Shown here: in pieces, positions 16,979-25,370 of the stretch
Layout of the letters: every line of letters begins with the position of its first letter
How positions within the stretch are numbered: position 1 is the first letter of the stretch
Assembly: GCF_036014015.1 (NCBI RefSeq)
Contig: NZ_CP107905.1
Coordinates: 7,440,001-7,504,000, forward strand
DNA from: Streptomyces sp. NBC_00457
GTDB taxonomy: Bacteria > Actinomycetota > Actinomycetes > Streptomycetales > Streptomycetaceae
Direction: 5' to 3'
Length of the DNA stretch: 64,000 nt
Program-made: the position numbers and the translations under genes
Notes under the pieces: generated by a model
Seen by the model: the letters and a program-made list of their open reading frames with translations, nothing else
What the model was told of the DNA's origin: nothing
Databases searched by the model: none

Positions 16979-18249
16979 GCTTGCCTCGCGATGTCACGGC
17001 GGTCATCCTTGCCGACCTGCTTTTCTGCCGGGACGGCCGCGCGGGCGCGTACCGCCTTGATCTCCTCGGGTTTGCGCAGGGCCTCGGACACGGCCTGGAT
17101 CTCCTGCAGCAGATATGTGGTGTCGGGGGTGCTCGTGCCGTCGCCGTCCGGGGAGCGCCGCTCGGTCTCCATGGCGTCCAGGATCGTCACGGCGGCGGCC
17201 AGGGCATGGGCCCGGCCGGGTTCGAAACCGAGGGTGAGGGCCGCGTCGTAGGACCGTCCACGCAGGTCCTCGTCGAGGTGCCGGGAGAGCTGGAGAAGCG
17301 CGTCGCGGATGAACGTCTCGCGGCGGATCAGGCGCATCTCGGGGGTCGCGCGCAGGGCGAAGGGCTCGCGGCGGCCCGAGACCGTCCGCATCAGGCGGGC
17401 CAGGGGTTTCAGGCTGCGGTGGCGGTGGCGCACCAGCCAGCGTTCCTGCAGGTACTGGCCGGCATGCGGGACGATGAAGCCGGTCGCCACCAGGGTGGCC
17501 GCGATGCAGGCGGCCGACGGTGCGATGTTGGTGTTCAGCCAGTCCAGGTCGTGGCCGGTCCACCGGGCGACGACGGCCGTGAGCTTGGCGGCGCTGAAGA
17601 GCAGGTTCGTCGCATAGCCGACCCCGAGGAACCTGAGTCCCCAGCGCAGCCAGCCGTCCAGGCCGTCGGTGCGGATCCAGTTCCAGACGAGCCGGGCCGT
17701 GATCGAGCAGGCCACGGTGTGCGCGATGAGGTAGAGGAGGATCTCCTCGCGCATGAAGGGCGTGTTGGCGTAGTAGGTGTCCAGGTCCCGGATCTGTTCC
17801 ACGGGTACGTCCGCGAGCGCGAACAGCACCCACAGCGCGACGACCACACCCGCGTAGACGGAGACCACCCACCGGGTCGCGCGCCGGGTCTGCGCATGGC
17901 GCTCGGTACGGCCGTTGCGCCAGTGGACGACCAGCAGCAGCCAGGACGCGGAGAGCGCGGTGAGCAGGGAGTACACCCAGGGGGCCGCGATGTTGGGGAC
18001 GCCGGTGACCCGGTTGGTCCAGGCGATGGTGCTGGGGGCCGCGAAGACGAACACCGCGCAGGCGAACAGGAGCAGTCCGCCGACGGCGCGCAGCAGCGGG
18101 TCCCGCCACAGCTTGAGGATGCTGGGCAGTTTGATCGCCAGGGCGGCGGTCAGCACGGCGGTCGGGAGCCAGTAGGAGATGTGCAGGTCGCTGAGGACGT
18201 TTCCCGCCGCCAGGCCGGCGCCCGCCGGAGCGGAGAAGACGTACGTCAC
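16975..18249 (-). CDS. MAB_1171c-family (DUF6545-like) integral membrane protein
   Basis: 424 residues from a GTG at 18249 overlapping the ImmA/IrrE stop (GTGA). Seven or eight hydrophobic helices occupy residues 15-300 (ISYWLPTAVLTAALAIKL, LLLFACAVFVFAAPSTIAW, SLLTALSASWLLLVVHW). A long polar C-terminal half follows with RHRSLKPLARLMRTV and TFIRDALLQLSRHLDEDL. The family is annotated as a putative transporter without experimental support I know of. In other Streptomyces loci it accompanies ImmA/IrrE-type proteins and XRE regulators; here it lies between the peptidase and a FAD monooxygenase. Confidence 0.7.
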   Translation of the reverse strand: MTYVFSAPAGAGLAAGNVLSDLHISYWLPTAVLTAALAIKLPSILKLWRDPLLRAVGGLLLFACAVFVFAAPSTIAWTNRVTGVPNIAAPWVYSLLTALSASWLLLVVHWRNGRTERHAQTRRATRWVVSVYAGVVVALWVLFALADVPVEQIRDLDTYYANTPFMREEILLYLIAHTVACSITARLVWNWIRTDGLDGWLRWGLRFLGVGYATNLLFSAAKLTAVVARWTGHDLDWLNTNIAPSAACIAATLVATGFIVPHAGQYLQERWLVRHRHRSLKPLARLMRTVSGRREPFALRATPEMRLIRRETFIRDALLQLSRHLDEDLRGRSYDAALTLGFEPGRAHALAAAVTILDAMETERRSPDGDGTSTPDTTYLLQEIQAVSEALRKPEEIKAVRARAAVPAEKQVGKDDRRDIARQA

Positions 18250-18851
18250 CGCTTCGTGCCTCTGCGCCCGCGGTAGCCCATGGACCGCTCCAGCGGGTCG
18301 AGGGACGGCCTGCCGCCCTGGCCCGACAGATACGGCCGGAACGCCGCCGCCAGCCGGTGCCCGAAGTCGTCCGCCTCCGCCTCGTCCGTCTGCCGGGAGC
18401 CGTTGCGGGCAGCGACCGTCAGGGCGAGGTCGTCCCAGCCGCGGGGTCCGGCCAGGGCATGGGCGGCGGCCGTGCCGATGCCGTGGTGGTGGCGGTGCCC
18501 GGCGTGCAGGTGCCACAACTCGTGGCCCAGGATGACCAGTTGCTGCACCGCCTCGGCCCGCTCCTCCACGATGACCAGGTCGAAGTCCTGGAACTCCACC
18601 CACAGACCGGTGACTTCGATCTCCTCGGGGAACCGCTCGAAGCGCAGCTCGACGGGCCGTCCGCCGCGGCGCACGCTCATCTCCTCGCACAGCGCCCGGC
18701 ACACCTCGTGCACCCCGGAAGGTGGATGGGGCCTGGCCCGTACCGCGGCGCCGAGTTCGCCGGCGAGTTCGCGCATCACGGAGCTGGTTCTCGCGCGCCG
18801 CAGTGCTGTGGCGACCCGCCCCGCACTGTTGCGCGCGCCCGCGATGCCCAT
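18246..18851 (-). CDS. ImmA/IrrE-family metallopeptidase
   Basis: 201 residues from an ATG at 18851 with GAAGGGGG upstream. The zinc motif is LGHELWHLHAGHRHHHG (HExxH near residue 110), and a downstream acidic helix, DEAEADDFGHRLAAAF, can give the third ligand. Family members such as ImmA and IrrE cleave a partner repressor, and others act as toxins. No XRE-type repressor is encoded next door, which is unusual. It is the first gene of a coupled trio with the membrane protein and the FAD monooxygenase, and it diverges from the arabinan operon. Confidence 0.8.
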   Translation of the reverse strand: MGIAGARNSAGRVATALRRARTSSVMRELAGELGAAVRARPHPPSGVHEVCRALCEEMSVRRGGRPVELRFERFPEEIEVTGLWVEFQDFDLVIVEERAEAVQQLVILGHELWHLHAGHRHHHGIGTAAAHALAGPRGWDDLALTVAARNGSRQTDEAEADDFGHRLAAAFRPYLSGQGGRPSLDPLERSMGYRGRRGTKR

Positions 18852-18982
18852 CGGACCCCCTTCTCACCGCCGTTCGGCAGCCCGTCCGAGATTACGCGCC
18901 CGGAACTGTCCACGTCATGCGATCGGCCGACCGTTGTGCAACGGGAAACGACCGGCGCCGACCGAAAGTCCTGTGCAACTCA

Positions 18983-19051
18983 TTGACGTGCAAGCGCTTA
19001 CATTTTACGGTCCCGTTCGAAGTTACGAGCATAATCCGAAATGTCGAACAG
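18983..19051 (+). promoter_or_regulatory. Promoter and tandem operator of the arabinan operon
   Basis: TTGACG (18983) and TACGGT (19006) are spaced by 17 bases. Two operator-like elements follow 20 bp apart: GTTCGAAGTTACGAGC at 19015 and TCCGAAATGTCGAACAG at 19035, ending 14 bases before the start codon. The spacer also holds a near-palindrome TGCAAGCGCTTACA (18989) of the LacI-family type. Almost the same layout precedes the second arabinanase at 34972. Confidence 0.6.
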
Positions 19052-19065
19052 TGAGGGCAGGGCAC

Positions 19066-20424
19066 ATGGGACAACCCGGCCTGAATCGCAGGCAACTTCT
19101 GGCCGCGGCAGGCGGATTGGCGGTCGCGGGCAGCTTCGGCTTCGCCGCACTCGGCACGGGCGCCGACGCGCTCGCCTCCGGCGCGGACACCCGGGTGCGC
19201 TACTGGAACCTCTTCAGCGGCGGCGACGGCTACAACATGATCGCGATGCTGGACGCCTTCCGTAAGGACAACCCGGACATCGCGGTGAAGGACTCCACCC
19301 TCCAGTGGGGCAGCCCCTTCTACACCAAGCTCGCCATGGCGGCCGCGGGCAGCCGCGCACCCGACCTCGGCGTCATGCACATGGGCCGGGTCACCGGGTT
19401 CTCGCCCGGCCGCCTCCTGGACGCCTGGGACGTCGACCTGCTCGCCAAGTACGGCGTGCGGCAGCAGGACTTCAACCCCCAGCTGTGGAACCGCGGCGTC
19501 ATCGACGGCGAGCTCTACGCCGTCCCGCTCGACATCCACGTCCAGCTCTGCTTCTACCGCAGGGACGTACTGAAGAAGGCGGGGCTGCTCGGCGACGACG
19601 GCCGGATGGTCCCGGTCACCTCCGCCGACGAGTGGTTCGACGTGCTGAAGGAGGCCAAGAGGGCCACGAAGAAGGGCCTGCAGACCTTCGGCTTCTGGCA
19701 CAGCGACCAGAACTTCCAGTGGTGGTTCTTCGTCGCCTTCTACACCCAGCTCGGCGGCACCTGGTTCAACGACGCCGGCACCGAGGTCACCTTCGACACC
19801 GACAAGGCCACCCAGGTCCTGGAGTTCCTGCGCCGGCACATCACCGACGGATACGCCGACCCGAACTTCGGGGGCGGCGCGGGCGCCGAACAGTTCGTCA
19901 ACGGCTCCCCGTTCGTCTGGGAGGGCAACTGGTCGGTACCGGTCTTCGACGCCGCGAAAGTCGACTACGGCGCCACCCCGCTGCCGCCCGTCTTCGGCAA
20001 GCAGGCCACCCACGCCGAGTCGCACGCCTTCGTCCTGCCGCACCAGTCCGACCGCGGCGGCCCCGCCAACGAGGCCGCACACCAACTCGCCGCCTACATC
20101 GTCAAGGACGCCCGGCAGTGGGCGCTCGGCGGCCACATCCCCGCCTACCGGCCGATCCTGTCCACAGCCGCGTACAAAAAGATGACCCCGCAGAACGAGT
20201 ACGTCTCCGCCATGGACCACCAGGCCACCGAGCCCAAGGTGTGGTTCGCGGGCTCGACCGGCATCCTCGCCCAGGACATCGGCCCGATCGTCGTCTCCTC
20301 GACGACGGGCTCCGCCAAGCCGGACGCCGCCGCCCGCCGGATGAAGAGCGAGCTCACCAGGCTGCTGGCGACGAAGAACCCCATGGACGGCAGGACCGCC
20401 GCGCAGGGAGGTGCGGTCGCATGA
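19066..20424 (+). CDS. Extracellular solute-binding protein of a sugar ABC importer (family 1)
   Basis: 452 residues; ATG at 19066 with GAGG nine bases upstream. A twin-arginine signal is clear (LNRRQLLAAAGGLAVAG), and there is no lipobox Cys. The mature part is a family 1 solute-binding fold: VRYWNLFSGGDGYNMIAMLDAF, APDLGVMHMGR, ELYAVPLDIHVQLCFYRRDVLKKAGL and QFVNGSPFVWEGNW. It heads an operon with two permeases and two arabinan-cleaving enzymes, so arabino-oligosaccharides are the likely ligand. No ATPase is encoded here; in Streptomyces a shared MsiK-type ATPase serves such importers. Confidence 0.88.
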   Translation: MGQPGLNRRQLLAAAGGLAVAGSFGFAALGTGADALASGADTRVRYWNLFSGGDGYNMIAMLDAFRKDNPDIAVKDSTLQWGSPFYTKLAMAAAGSRAPDLGVMHMGRVTGFSPGRLLDAWDVDLLAKYGVRQQDFNPQLWNRGVIDGELYAVPLDIHVQLCFYRRDVLKKAGLLGDDGRMVPVTSADEWFDVLKEAKRATKKGLQTFGFWHSDQNFQWWFFVAFYTQLGGTWFNDAGTEVTFDTDKATQVLEFLRRHITDGYADPNFGGGAGAEQFVNGSPFVWEGNWSVPVFDAAKVDYGATPLPPVFGKQATHAESHAFVLPHQSDRGGPANEAAHQLAAYIVKDARQWALGGHIPAYRPILSTAAYKKMTPQNEYVSAMDHQATEPKVWFAGSTGILAQDIGPIVVSSTTGSAKPDAAARRMKSELTRLLATKNPMDGRTAAQGGAVA

Positions 20425-21362
20425 CCACCAGCGCTCAGACCGTGCTCGCACCGGCGCGGGCGAAGACCGCCGCCGACAGCGCCACCGTCCGCCGCAGGCA
20501 GGGCTTCCAGCACGGCGGCTGGTTCGTGGCCCCGTTCCTGGTCCTGTTCGCCCTCTTCGTCATCTGGCCACTTCTCCGCGGCCTCTACCTCAGCTTCACC
20601 GACGCCAACATCTCCGGCGACAGCGCGAACTTCGTCGGCCTCGACAACTACCGCGAGGCCCTCCAGGACCCCCTGATGTGGGACACCCTCGGCCACAGCG
20701 CGTATTTCACGCTCCTGGTCGTGCCCTGCATCACGGTCCTCGCCTTCCTCCTCGCGATGCTCGCCCACCACATCGAACGCGCCAAGTGGCTGTGGCGCCT
20801 GTGCTTCTTCGCGCCCTTCCTCCTGCCCTCCACCGTCGCGGGCAACCTGTGGCAGTGGCTGTTCAACCCCGGCACCGGCATGATGAACCACGTCTTCGGC
20901 ATCGAGACACCCTGGCTGACCGACAAGTCGTACGCCCTGCTCGCCATCGTCATCGCCACCCTGTGGTGGACGGTCGGCTTCAGCTTCCTGCTCTACCTCG
21001 CCGCGCTCCAGTCCATCCCGGATCACCTCTACGAGGCGGCGAAGCTGGACGGCGCGAACGCGTGGCACCGGATGATCCACATCACGCTCCCCATGCTCCG
21101 CAACATCACCGGCCTCGTCATCGCGCTCCAGATCCTGGCCTCGCTCCAGGTCTTCGACCAGGCGGTCGTGATGATGGACTTCACTCCCGGCCCCGAGGGC
21201 GCGACCCGCACCTTCGTCCAGTACACCCTGGAAGAGGGCTTCACCAGCTACCGCGTGGGCTACGCCTCCGCCATCTCCATCATCTTCTTCGTGATCATCG
21301 CGGCCGTCGCCCTCGCCCGGATGTGGCTGCTGCGCAACCGTGAGGAGGGCGCCGTCCGATGA
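20421..21362 (+). CDS. Sugar ABC transporter permease (MalF/UgpA type)
   Basis: 313 residues with six membrane helices, the first at WFVAPFLVLFALFVIWPLL. The ATPase-contact EAA loop is LYEAAKLDGANAWHRMIHIT near residue 210. The start overlaps the solute-binding protein stop (ATGA), and the stop overlaps the next permease start. Together with its neighbour it forms the membrane channel of the arabino-oligosaccharide importer. Confidence 0.9.
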   Translation: MTTSAQTVLAPARAKTAADSATVRRRQGFQHGGWFVAPFLVLFALFVIWPLLRGLYLSFTDANISGDSANFVGLDNYREALQDPLMWDTLGHSAYFTLLVVPCITVLAFLLAMLAHHIERAKWLWRLCFFAPFLLPSTVAGNLWQWLFNPGTGMMNHVFGIETPWLTDKSYALLAIVIATLWWTVGFSFLLYLAALQSIPDHLYEAAKLDGANAWHRMIHITLPMLRNITGLVIALQILASLQVFDQAVVMMDFTPGPEGATRTFVQYTLEEGFTSYRVGYASAISIIFFVIIAAVALARMWLLRNREEGAVR

Positions 21363-22213
21363 CGACCGCCGTACCGATGAAGCCGCGCAAGGCGTGGACC
21401 CCCAGCCAGATCATCCTCACCCTCCTCGGCACGGCCGTCTCCGTCGTCTTCCTCGCGCCGCTCGCCTGGGGCCTGTTCACCTCCCTCAAGTCGGAGACCG
21501 AGGCGGTCGAGGTACCCCCGCACTGGCTCCCGGAGGACTGGACCGGCCAGGCATGGACGGCCCTCTTCGAGACCGGCAACATCACCAACTGGTTCGTGAA
21601 CTCCCTGGTCGTCTCGGTCTGCGTGACGTCAGTGGTACTGCTGGTGAGCGCATTGGCCGGATACGGCTTCGCCCGCACGGAGTTCCGCGGCAAGGGCGTT
21701 CTCATGGCCGTCGTCATGACGGGCCTGATGATCTCCCCCGCGGTCCTCGGCGTGCCCCTCTTCACCACGGTCCAGCAGATGGGGATGGTCGACACGTACT
21801 GGGGCATGATCCTGCCGCAGTGCGCTCCCGCCGCCATGGTCTACATCCTCTACAAGTTCTTCCAGGGCATCCCGCGCGAACTGGAGGAAGCCGCCTTCAT
21901 CGACGGCGCGGGCCGCTGGCGCGTCTTCTTCACCATCGTCGTCCCCCTCGCCCGCCCCTCCCTCGCGGCGGTCGGCATCTTCACCTTCATCGCCTCATGG
22001 AACAACTTCCTGTGGCCGTACATGGTGACCAACAACCCCGACCTGATGACGATGCCGAACGGCATCGCGACGGTCATGAACTCCTACGGCATCCAGTGGG
22101 CGCAGCTGATGGCGGGCGGGTTGATGGCCGGCCTGCCCCTGATCATCGTCTTCGTCTTCTTCCAACGGCAGATCGTCGCGGGCGTCGCCCACACGGGATT
22201 GGCGGGACAGTGA
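21359..22213 (+). CDS. Sugar ABC transporter permease (MalG/UgpE type)
   Basis: 284 residues with six membrane helices beginning at LTLLGTAVSVVFLAPLAWGL. The EAA loop is LEEAAFIDGAGRWRVFFTIV. It is coupled at both ends: ATGA with the first permease and GTGA with the GH43 gene. It is the second half of the importer channel. The coupling of a secreted enzyme gene to the permease gene supports co-regulation of breakdown and uptake. Confidence 0.9.
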   Translation: MTTAVPMKPRKAWTPSQIILTLLGTAVSVVFLAPLAWGLFTSLKSETEAVEVPPHWLPEDWTGQAWTALFETGNITNWFVNSLVVSVCVTSVVLLVSALAGYGFARTEFRGKGVLMAVVMTGLMISPAVLGVPLFTTVQQMGMVDTYWGMILPQCAPAAMVYILYKFFQGIPRELEEAAFIDGAGRWRVFFTIVVPLARPSLAAVGIFTFIASWNNFLWPYMVTNNPDLMTMPNGIATVMNSYGIQWAQLMAGGLMAGLPLIIVFVFFQRQIVAGVAHTGLAGQ

Positions 22214-23181
22214 GAGCGCACAGAGCGGTGACGGCCGTACTGACGGCGGTTCTCCTGACTCTCCTCCCCAACACGGCCCAAGCAGCCGGGAGTTACCCCG
22301 ACCCTCAGCCGATCACCGGCCAGCAGATCATCCACGACCCGACCGTCATCCGCCTCAAGAAGGGCGGCTACGTCGCCTATTCGACCGGCGGCGTGCTCGG
22401 CGCCCGCGTCTCCAAGGACCGCACCCACTGGACGGACGCGGGCAACGCCTTCGCCGAGCCCCCGAGTTGGTGGTACGAGTACAACGACACCGGCGACCCG
22501 TGGGCCCCCGACATCTCCTACCGCGCCGGCCGCTACTGGCTCTACTACGCCGTATCGAGCTGGGGCACCAACCACTCCGCCATCGGCGTCGCCACCTCCC
22601 CCTCCGGCCTCCCCGGCACCTGGACCGACCACGGCAAGGCCTTCACCTCCGGGACAACCGACCACTGGAACGCGATCGACCCCGCCCCGACCAGGGCGGA
22701 CGGCAAACTCTGGATGTCCTTCGGCTCGTACTGGACAGGCATCCGCATGATCGAGATCGACGAGAGGACCGGCAAGGCGGCACCGAACACCCCGGTCCAC
22801 CACCTGGCGACCCGCCCCGACGCGCCGTACGCGGTAGAAGGCCCGTACATCGTCAAACACGGCCGCCACTACTACCTCTTCGCCTCCTACGACACCTGCT
22901 GCGCAGGCGTGAACTCGACATACAAGATCAAGGTAGGCCGCGCCACGAAGATCACGGGCCCATACACCGACAGCACAGGCAAGCCGATGCTGGAGGGCGG
23001 CGGCGACCTGCTGCTGGAGGGACATGGCAGGTACATCGGCACGGGAGGCCAGTCGGTGTTCAGGGACAGGGGTAAGGACTGGCTGGCGTATCACTACTAC
23101 GACGCAGAGGACGAGGGCACGCCCAAGCTGGGCCTGAACAAACTGAACTGGACAAGAAACGGCTGGCCCCAGGCTTTTTAG
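22210..23181 (+). CDS. Secreted GH43 arabinan endo-1,5-alpha-L-arabinosidase
   Basis: 323 residues from a GTG overlapping the permease stop. A Sec signal (VTAVLTAVLLTLLPNTAQAA) leads into a five-bladed GH43 propeller. The three acids are visible: D43 in IIHDPTVI (base), D157 in AIDPAP and E210 in VEGPYIV (acid). A vicinal Cys pair sits in SYDTCCAGVNSTYK. It should cut arabinan outside the cell, feeding the importer encoded upstream. It is a clear paralogue of the enzyme at 34972, differing most in the loops. An interspersed repeat begins right at its stop codon. Confidence 0.88.
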   Translation: MRAHRAVTAVLTAVLLTLLPNTAQAAGSYPDPQPITGQQIIHDPTVIRLKKGGYVAYSTGGVLGARVSKDRTHWTDAGNAFAEPPSWWYEYNDTGDPWAPDISYRAGRYWLYYAVSSWGTNHSAIGVATSPSGLPGTWTDHGKAFTSGTTDHWNAIDPAPTRADGKLWMSFGSYWTGIRMIEIDERTGKAAPNTPVHHLATRPDAPYAVEGPYIVKHGRHYYLFASYDTCCAGVNSTYKIKVGRATKITGPYTDSTGKPMLEGGGDLLLEGHGRYIGTGGQSVFRDRGKDWLAYHYYDAEDEGTPKLGLNKLNWTRNGWPQAF

Positions 23182-23224
23182 GGGCGCGGGGAACTGCGCG
23201 ACCAGCCCCCACGCACCCGCACAT
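23181..23224. repeat. Interspersed repeat R1, copy 2
   Basis: GGGGCGCGGGGAACTGCGCG followed by ACCAGCCCCCACGCACCCGCA. It starts inside the stop region of the GH43 gene and fills the space before the GH51 gene. Confidence 0.8.
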
Positions 23225-23245
23225 ACTCACAACCGAAAGGACCCC

Positions 23246-24760
23246 ATGCGCACCGCCCGCTTCACCCTGGACCCCGCATTCACCATCGGCCAGGTAAACC
23301 CCCGCCTCTTCGGCTCCTTCGTAGAACACCTCGGCCGCTGCGTCTACACAGGAATCTTCGAACCGGACCACCCCACCGCAGACGACGCAGGCCTCCGCCA
23401 AGACGTCCTCAACCTGGTCCGCGAACTCGGCGTAACAGCCATCCGCTACCCCGGAGGAAACTTCGTCTCGGGCTACAAGTGGGAGGACTCGGTAGGCCCC
23501 GCCGAAACCCGCCCCCGCCGCCTCGACCTCGCCTGGCACTCCACCGAGACCAACCGATTCGGCCTCTCCGAGTACATCGACTTCCTCCGCAAGATCGGCC
23601 CCCAGTCCGAACCCATGATGGCGGTCAACCTCGGCACCCGAGGCGTGGCGGAAGCCCTGGAGCTCCAGGAATACGCCAACCACACCTCCGGCACCGCCCT
23701 CGCAGAGAAGCGCATCGCCCACGGCGACAAGGACCCCTTCGGCATCAAGCTCTGGTGCCTCGGCAACGAGATGGACGGCCCCTGGCAGACGGGCCACAAG
23801 ACGGCCGAGGAATACGGCCGCGTCGCCGCCGAAACGGCCCGTGCCATGCGCCAGCTGGACCCCACCGTGGAACTCGTCGCCTGCGGTTCCTCCAGCCAGT
23901 CCATGCCGACCTTCGCACAGTGGGAGGCGACGGTCCTCAAGGAGACGTACGACCTTGTCGACTACGTCTCGCTGCACGCCTACTACTGGCCCGAGAACGG
24001 CGACATCGACTCCTTCCTCGCCTCCGCCGTCGACATGGAGTCCTTCATCGACAACGTCGTCGCGACAGCCGACCACGTGGGAGCACAGCTCAAGTCGAAA
24101 AAGAAGATCAACCTGTCCTTCGACGAGTGGAACGTCTGGTACCTGCCCGAGTGGGAGGCGCGGGCGAAGGCGTTCGAGCAGGACGACTGGCCCGAGGCAC
24201 CCCGTCTCCTGGAGGACAACTACAGCGTCACCGACGCCGTGGTCTTCGGCTCGCTCCTCATCGCCCTGCTCCGCCACGCGGACCGCGTCACCGTCGCCTG
24301 CCTCGCCCAGCTCGTCAACGTCATCGCGCCGATCATGACGGAGCCGGGCGGCGCGGCCTGGCGGCAGACGACGTTCTTCCCGTTCGCGCAGGCGTCGAAG
24401 TACGGACGCGGGCAGGTCCTGGACGTACGGGCGGACTCACCGACGTACGAGACGAAGAAGTACGGCGAGGCGGACCTGCTGCACGCCACCGCCGTACGCG
24501 CCGACGACGGCTCGGTCACCGTGTTCGCGGTGAACCGCAGCCGCACCGAAGCGCTCCCGCTCGAAGTCGCCCTGAACGCCCTGGACTTGACGTCGGTCGT
24601 CGAGCACAGCGCCCTCGCGGACGCCGATCCGGACGCCCGCAACACCCTCGACGACCCCGAGCGCGTCACCCCGCACCCCGTCGAGGGCACGGCACTCACT
24701 GACGGCACCCTCACCGCCGTACTGGAACCGCTGTCCTGGAACGTGATCCGGCTGCGCTGA
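23246..24760 (+). CDS. abfA: GH51 alpha-N-arabinofuranosidase (intracellular)
   Basis: 504 residues, the usual length for the family, with no signal peptide. It releases L-arabinose from imported arabino-oligosaccharides. Marks: GSFVEHLGRCVYTGIFEP, IRYPGGNFVSGYKWEDSVGP, the acid/base E174 in LWCLGNEMDGPW, HAYYWPENGD and the nucleophile E293 in LSFDEWNVWY. A C-terminal beta-sandwich follows (VTVFAVNRSRTEALPLEV). AAAGGA precedes the ATG. It is the last gene of the arabinan operon, separated from the GH43 gene by a repeat element. Confidence 0.93.
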   Translation: MRTARFTLDPAFTIGQVNPRLFGSFVEHLGRCVYTGIFEPDHPTADDAGLRQDVLNLVRELGVTAIRYPGGNFVSGYKWEDSVGPAETRPRRLDLAWHSTETNRFGLSEYIDFLRKIGPQSEPMMAVNLGTRGVAEALELQEYANHTSGTALAEKRIAHGDKDPFGIKLWCLGNEMDGPWQTGHKTAEEYGRVAAETARAMRQLDPTVELVACGSSSQSMPTFAQWEATVLKETYDLVDYVSLHAYYWPENGDIDSFLASAVDMESFIDNVVATADHVGAQLKSKKKINLSFDEWNVWYLPEWEARAKAFEQDDWPEAPRLLEDNYSVTDAVVFGSLLIALLRHADRVTVACLAQLVNVIAPIMTEPGGAAWRQTTFFPFAQASKYGRGQVLDVRADSPTYETKKYGEADLLHATAVRADDGSVTVFAVNRSRTEALPLEVALNALDLTSVVEHSALADADPDARNTLDDPERVTPHPVEGTALTDGTLTAVLEPLSWNVIRLR

Positions 24761-24788
24761 GGCGGGCAGGACCGGTGACAATGGTCGT

Positions 24789-25247
24789 ATGAGGATCTCG
24801 GCACGGGCGGACTACGCGGTACGGGCGGTACTGGAGCTGGCCGTGCGCCATGGCGACGGTCCGGTGAAGGCGGAGACCATCGCCACGGTCCAGGACATCC
24901 CGCACAAGTTCCTGGAGGGTATCCTCGGCGACCTCCGCCGCGCCGGGCTGGTCGAGAGCCGGCGCGGCGGCAACGGCGGCTACCGGCTGGCCCGGGACGC
25001 GGCGGCGATCACCGTCGCCGATGTGATCCGGGCCGTCGACGGCCCCATCGTCTCCGTGCGCGGGGTCCGCCCGACGGGCCTGTCCTACGCCGGGTCGGCC
25101 GAGCCGCTGCTGCCGCTGTGGATCGCGCTGCGCGCCAACGTCCGCCGGATCCTGGAGGGCGTCACGATCGCGGACGTCGCGGCGGACGCCCTGCCGGTGG
25201 CGGTGAAGGAGCTGGCGGCGGAACCGGCGGCATGGGAGAACCCGTAG
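24789..25247 (+). CDS. Rrf2-family transcription regulator lacking Fe-S cysteines
   Basis: 152 residues. The winged helix reads MRISARADYAVRAVLELAV with IPHKFLEGILGDLRRAGLV and the wing RRGGNGGYRLARDAAAITVA. The loop that carries three Cys in IscR and NsrR has none here, so it should not hold an Fe-S cluster. CymR-like members of this type sense other signals. It follows the arabinan operon by 28 bases but need not belong to it. The neighbouring glutamate-cysteine ligase gene is convergent. Confidence 0.83.
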   Translation: MRISARADYAVRAVLELAVRHGDGPVKAETIATVQDIPHKFLEGILGDLRRAGLVESRRGGNGGYRLARDAAAITVADVIRAVDGPIVSVRGVRPTGLSYAGSAEPLLPLWIALRANVRRILEGVTIADVAADALPVAVKELAAEPAAWENP

Positions 25248-25370
25248 CGCTCACGGGATCGGCTCGTCCTCGGTCGCCGCAGGGCCCAGCCCGGCGCACG
25301 GCGCGACATCACCAAGCCTCACGGAGAGGCCGTACTCATACGGGAGGTGTTTCAGTAGGGCAGGCGGGGG

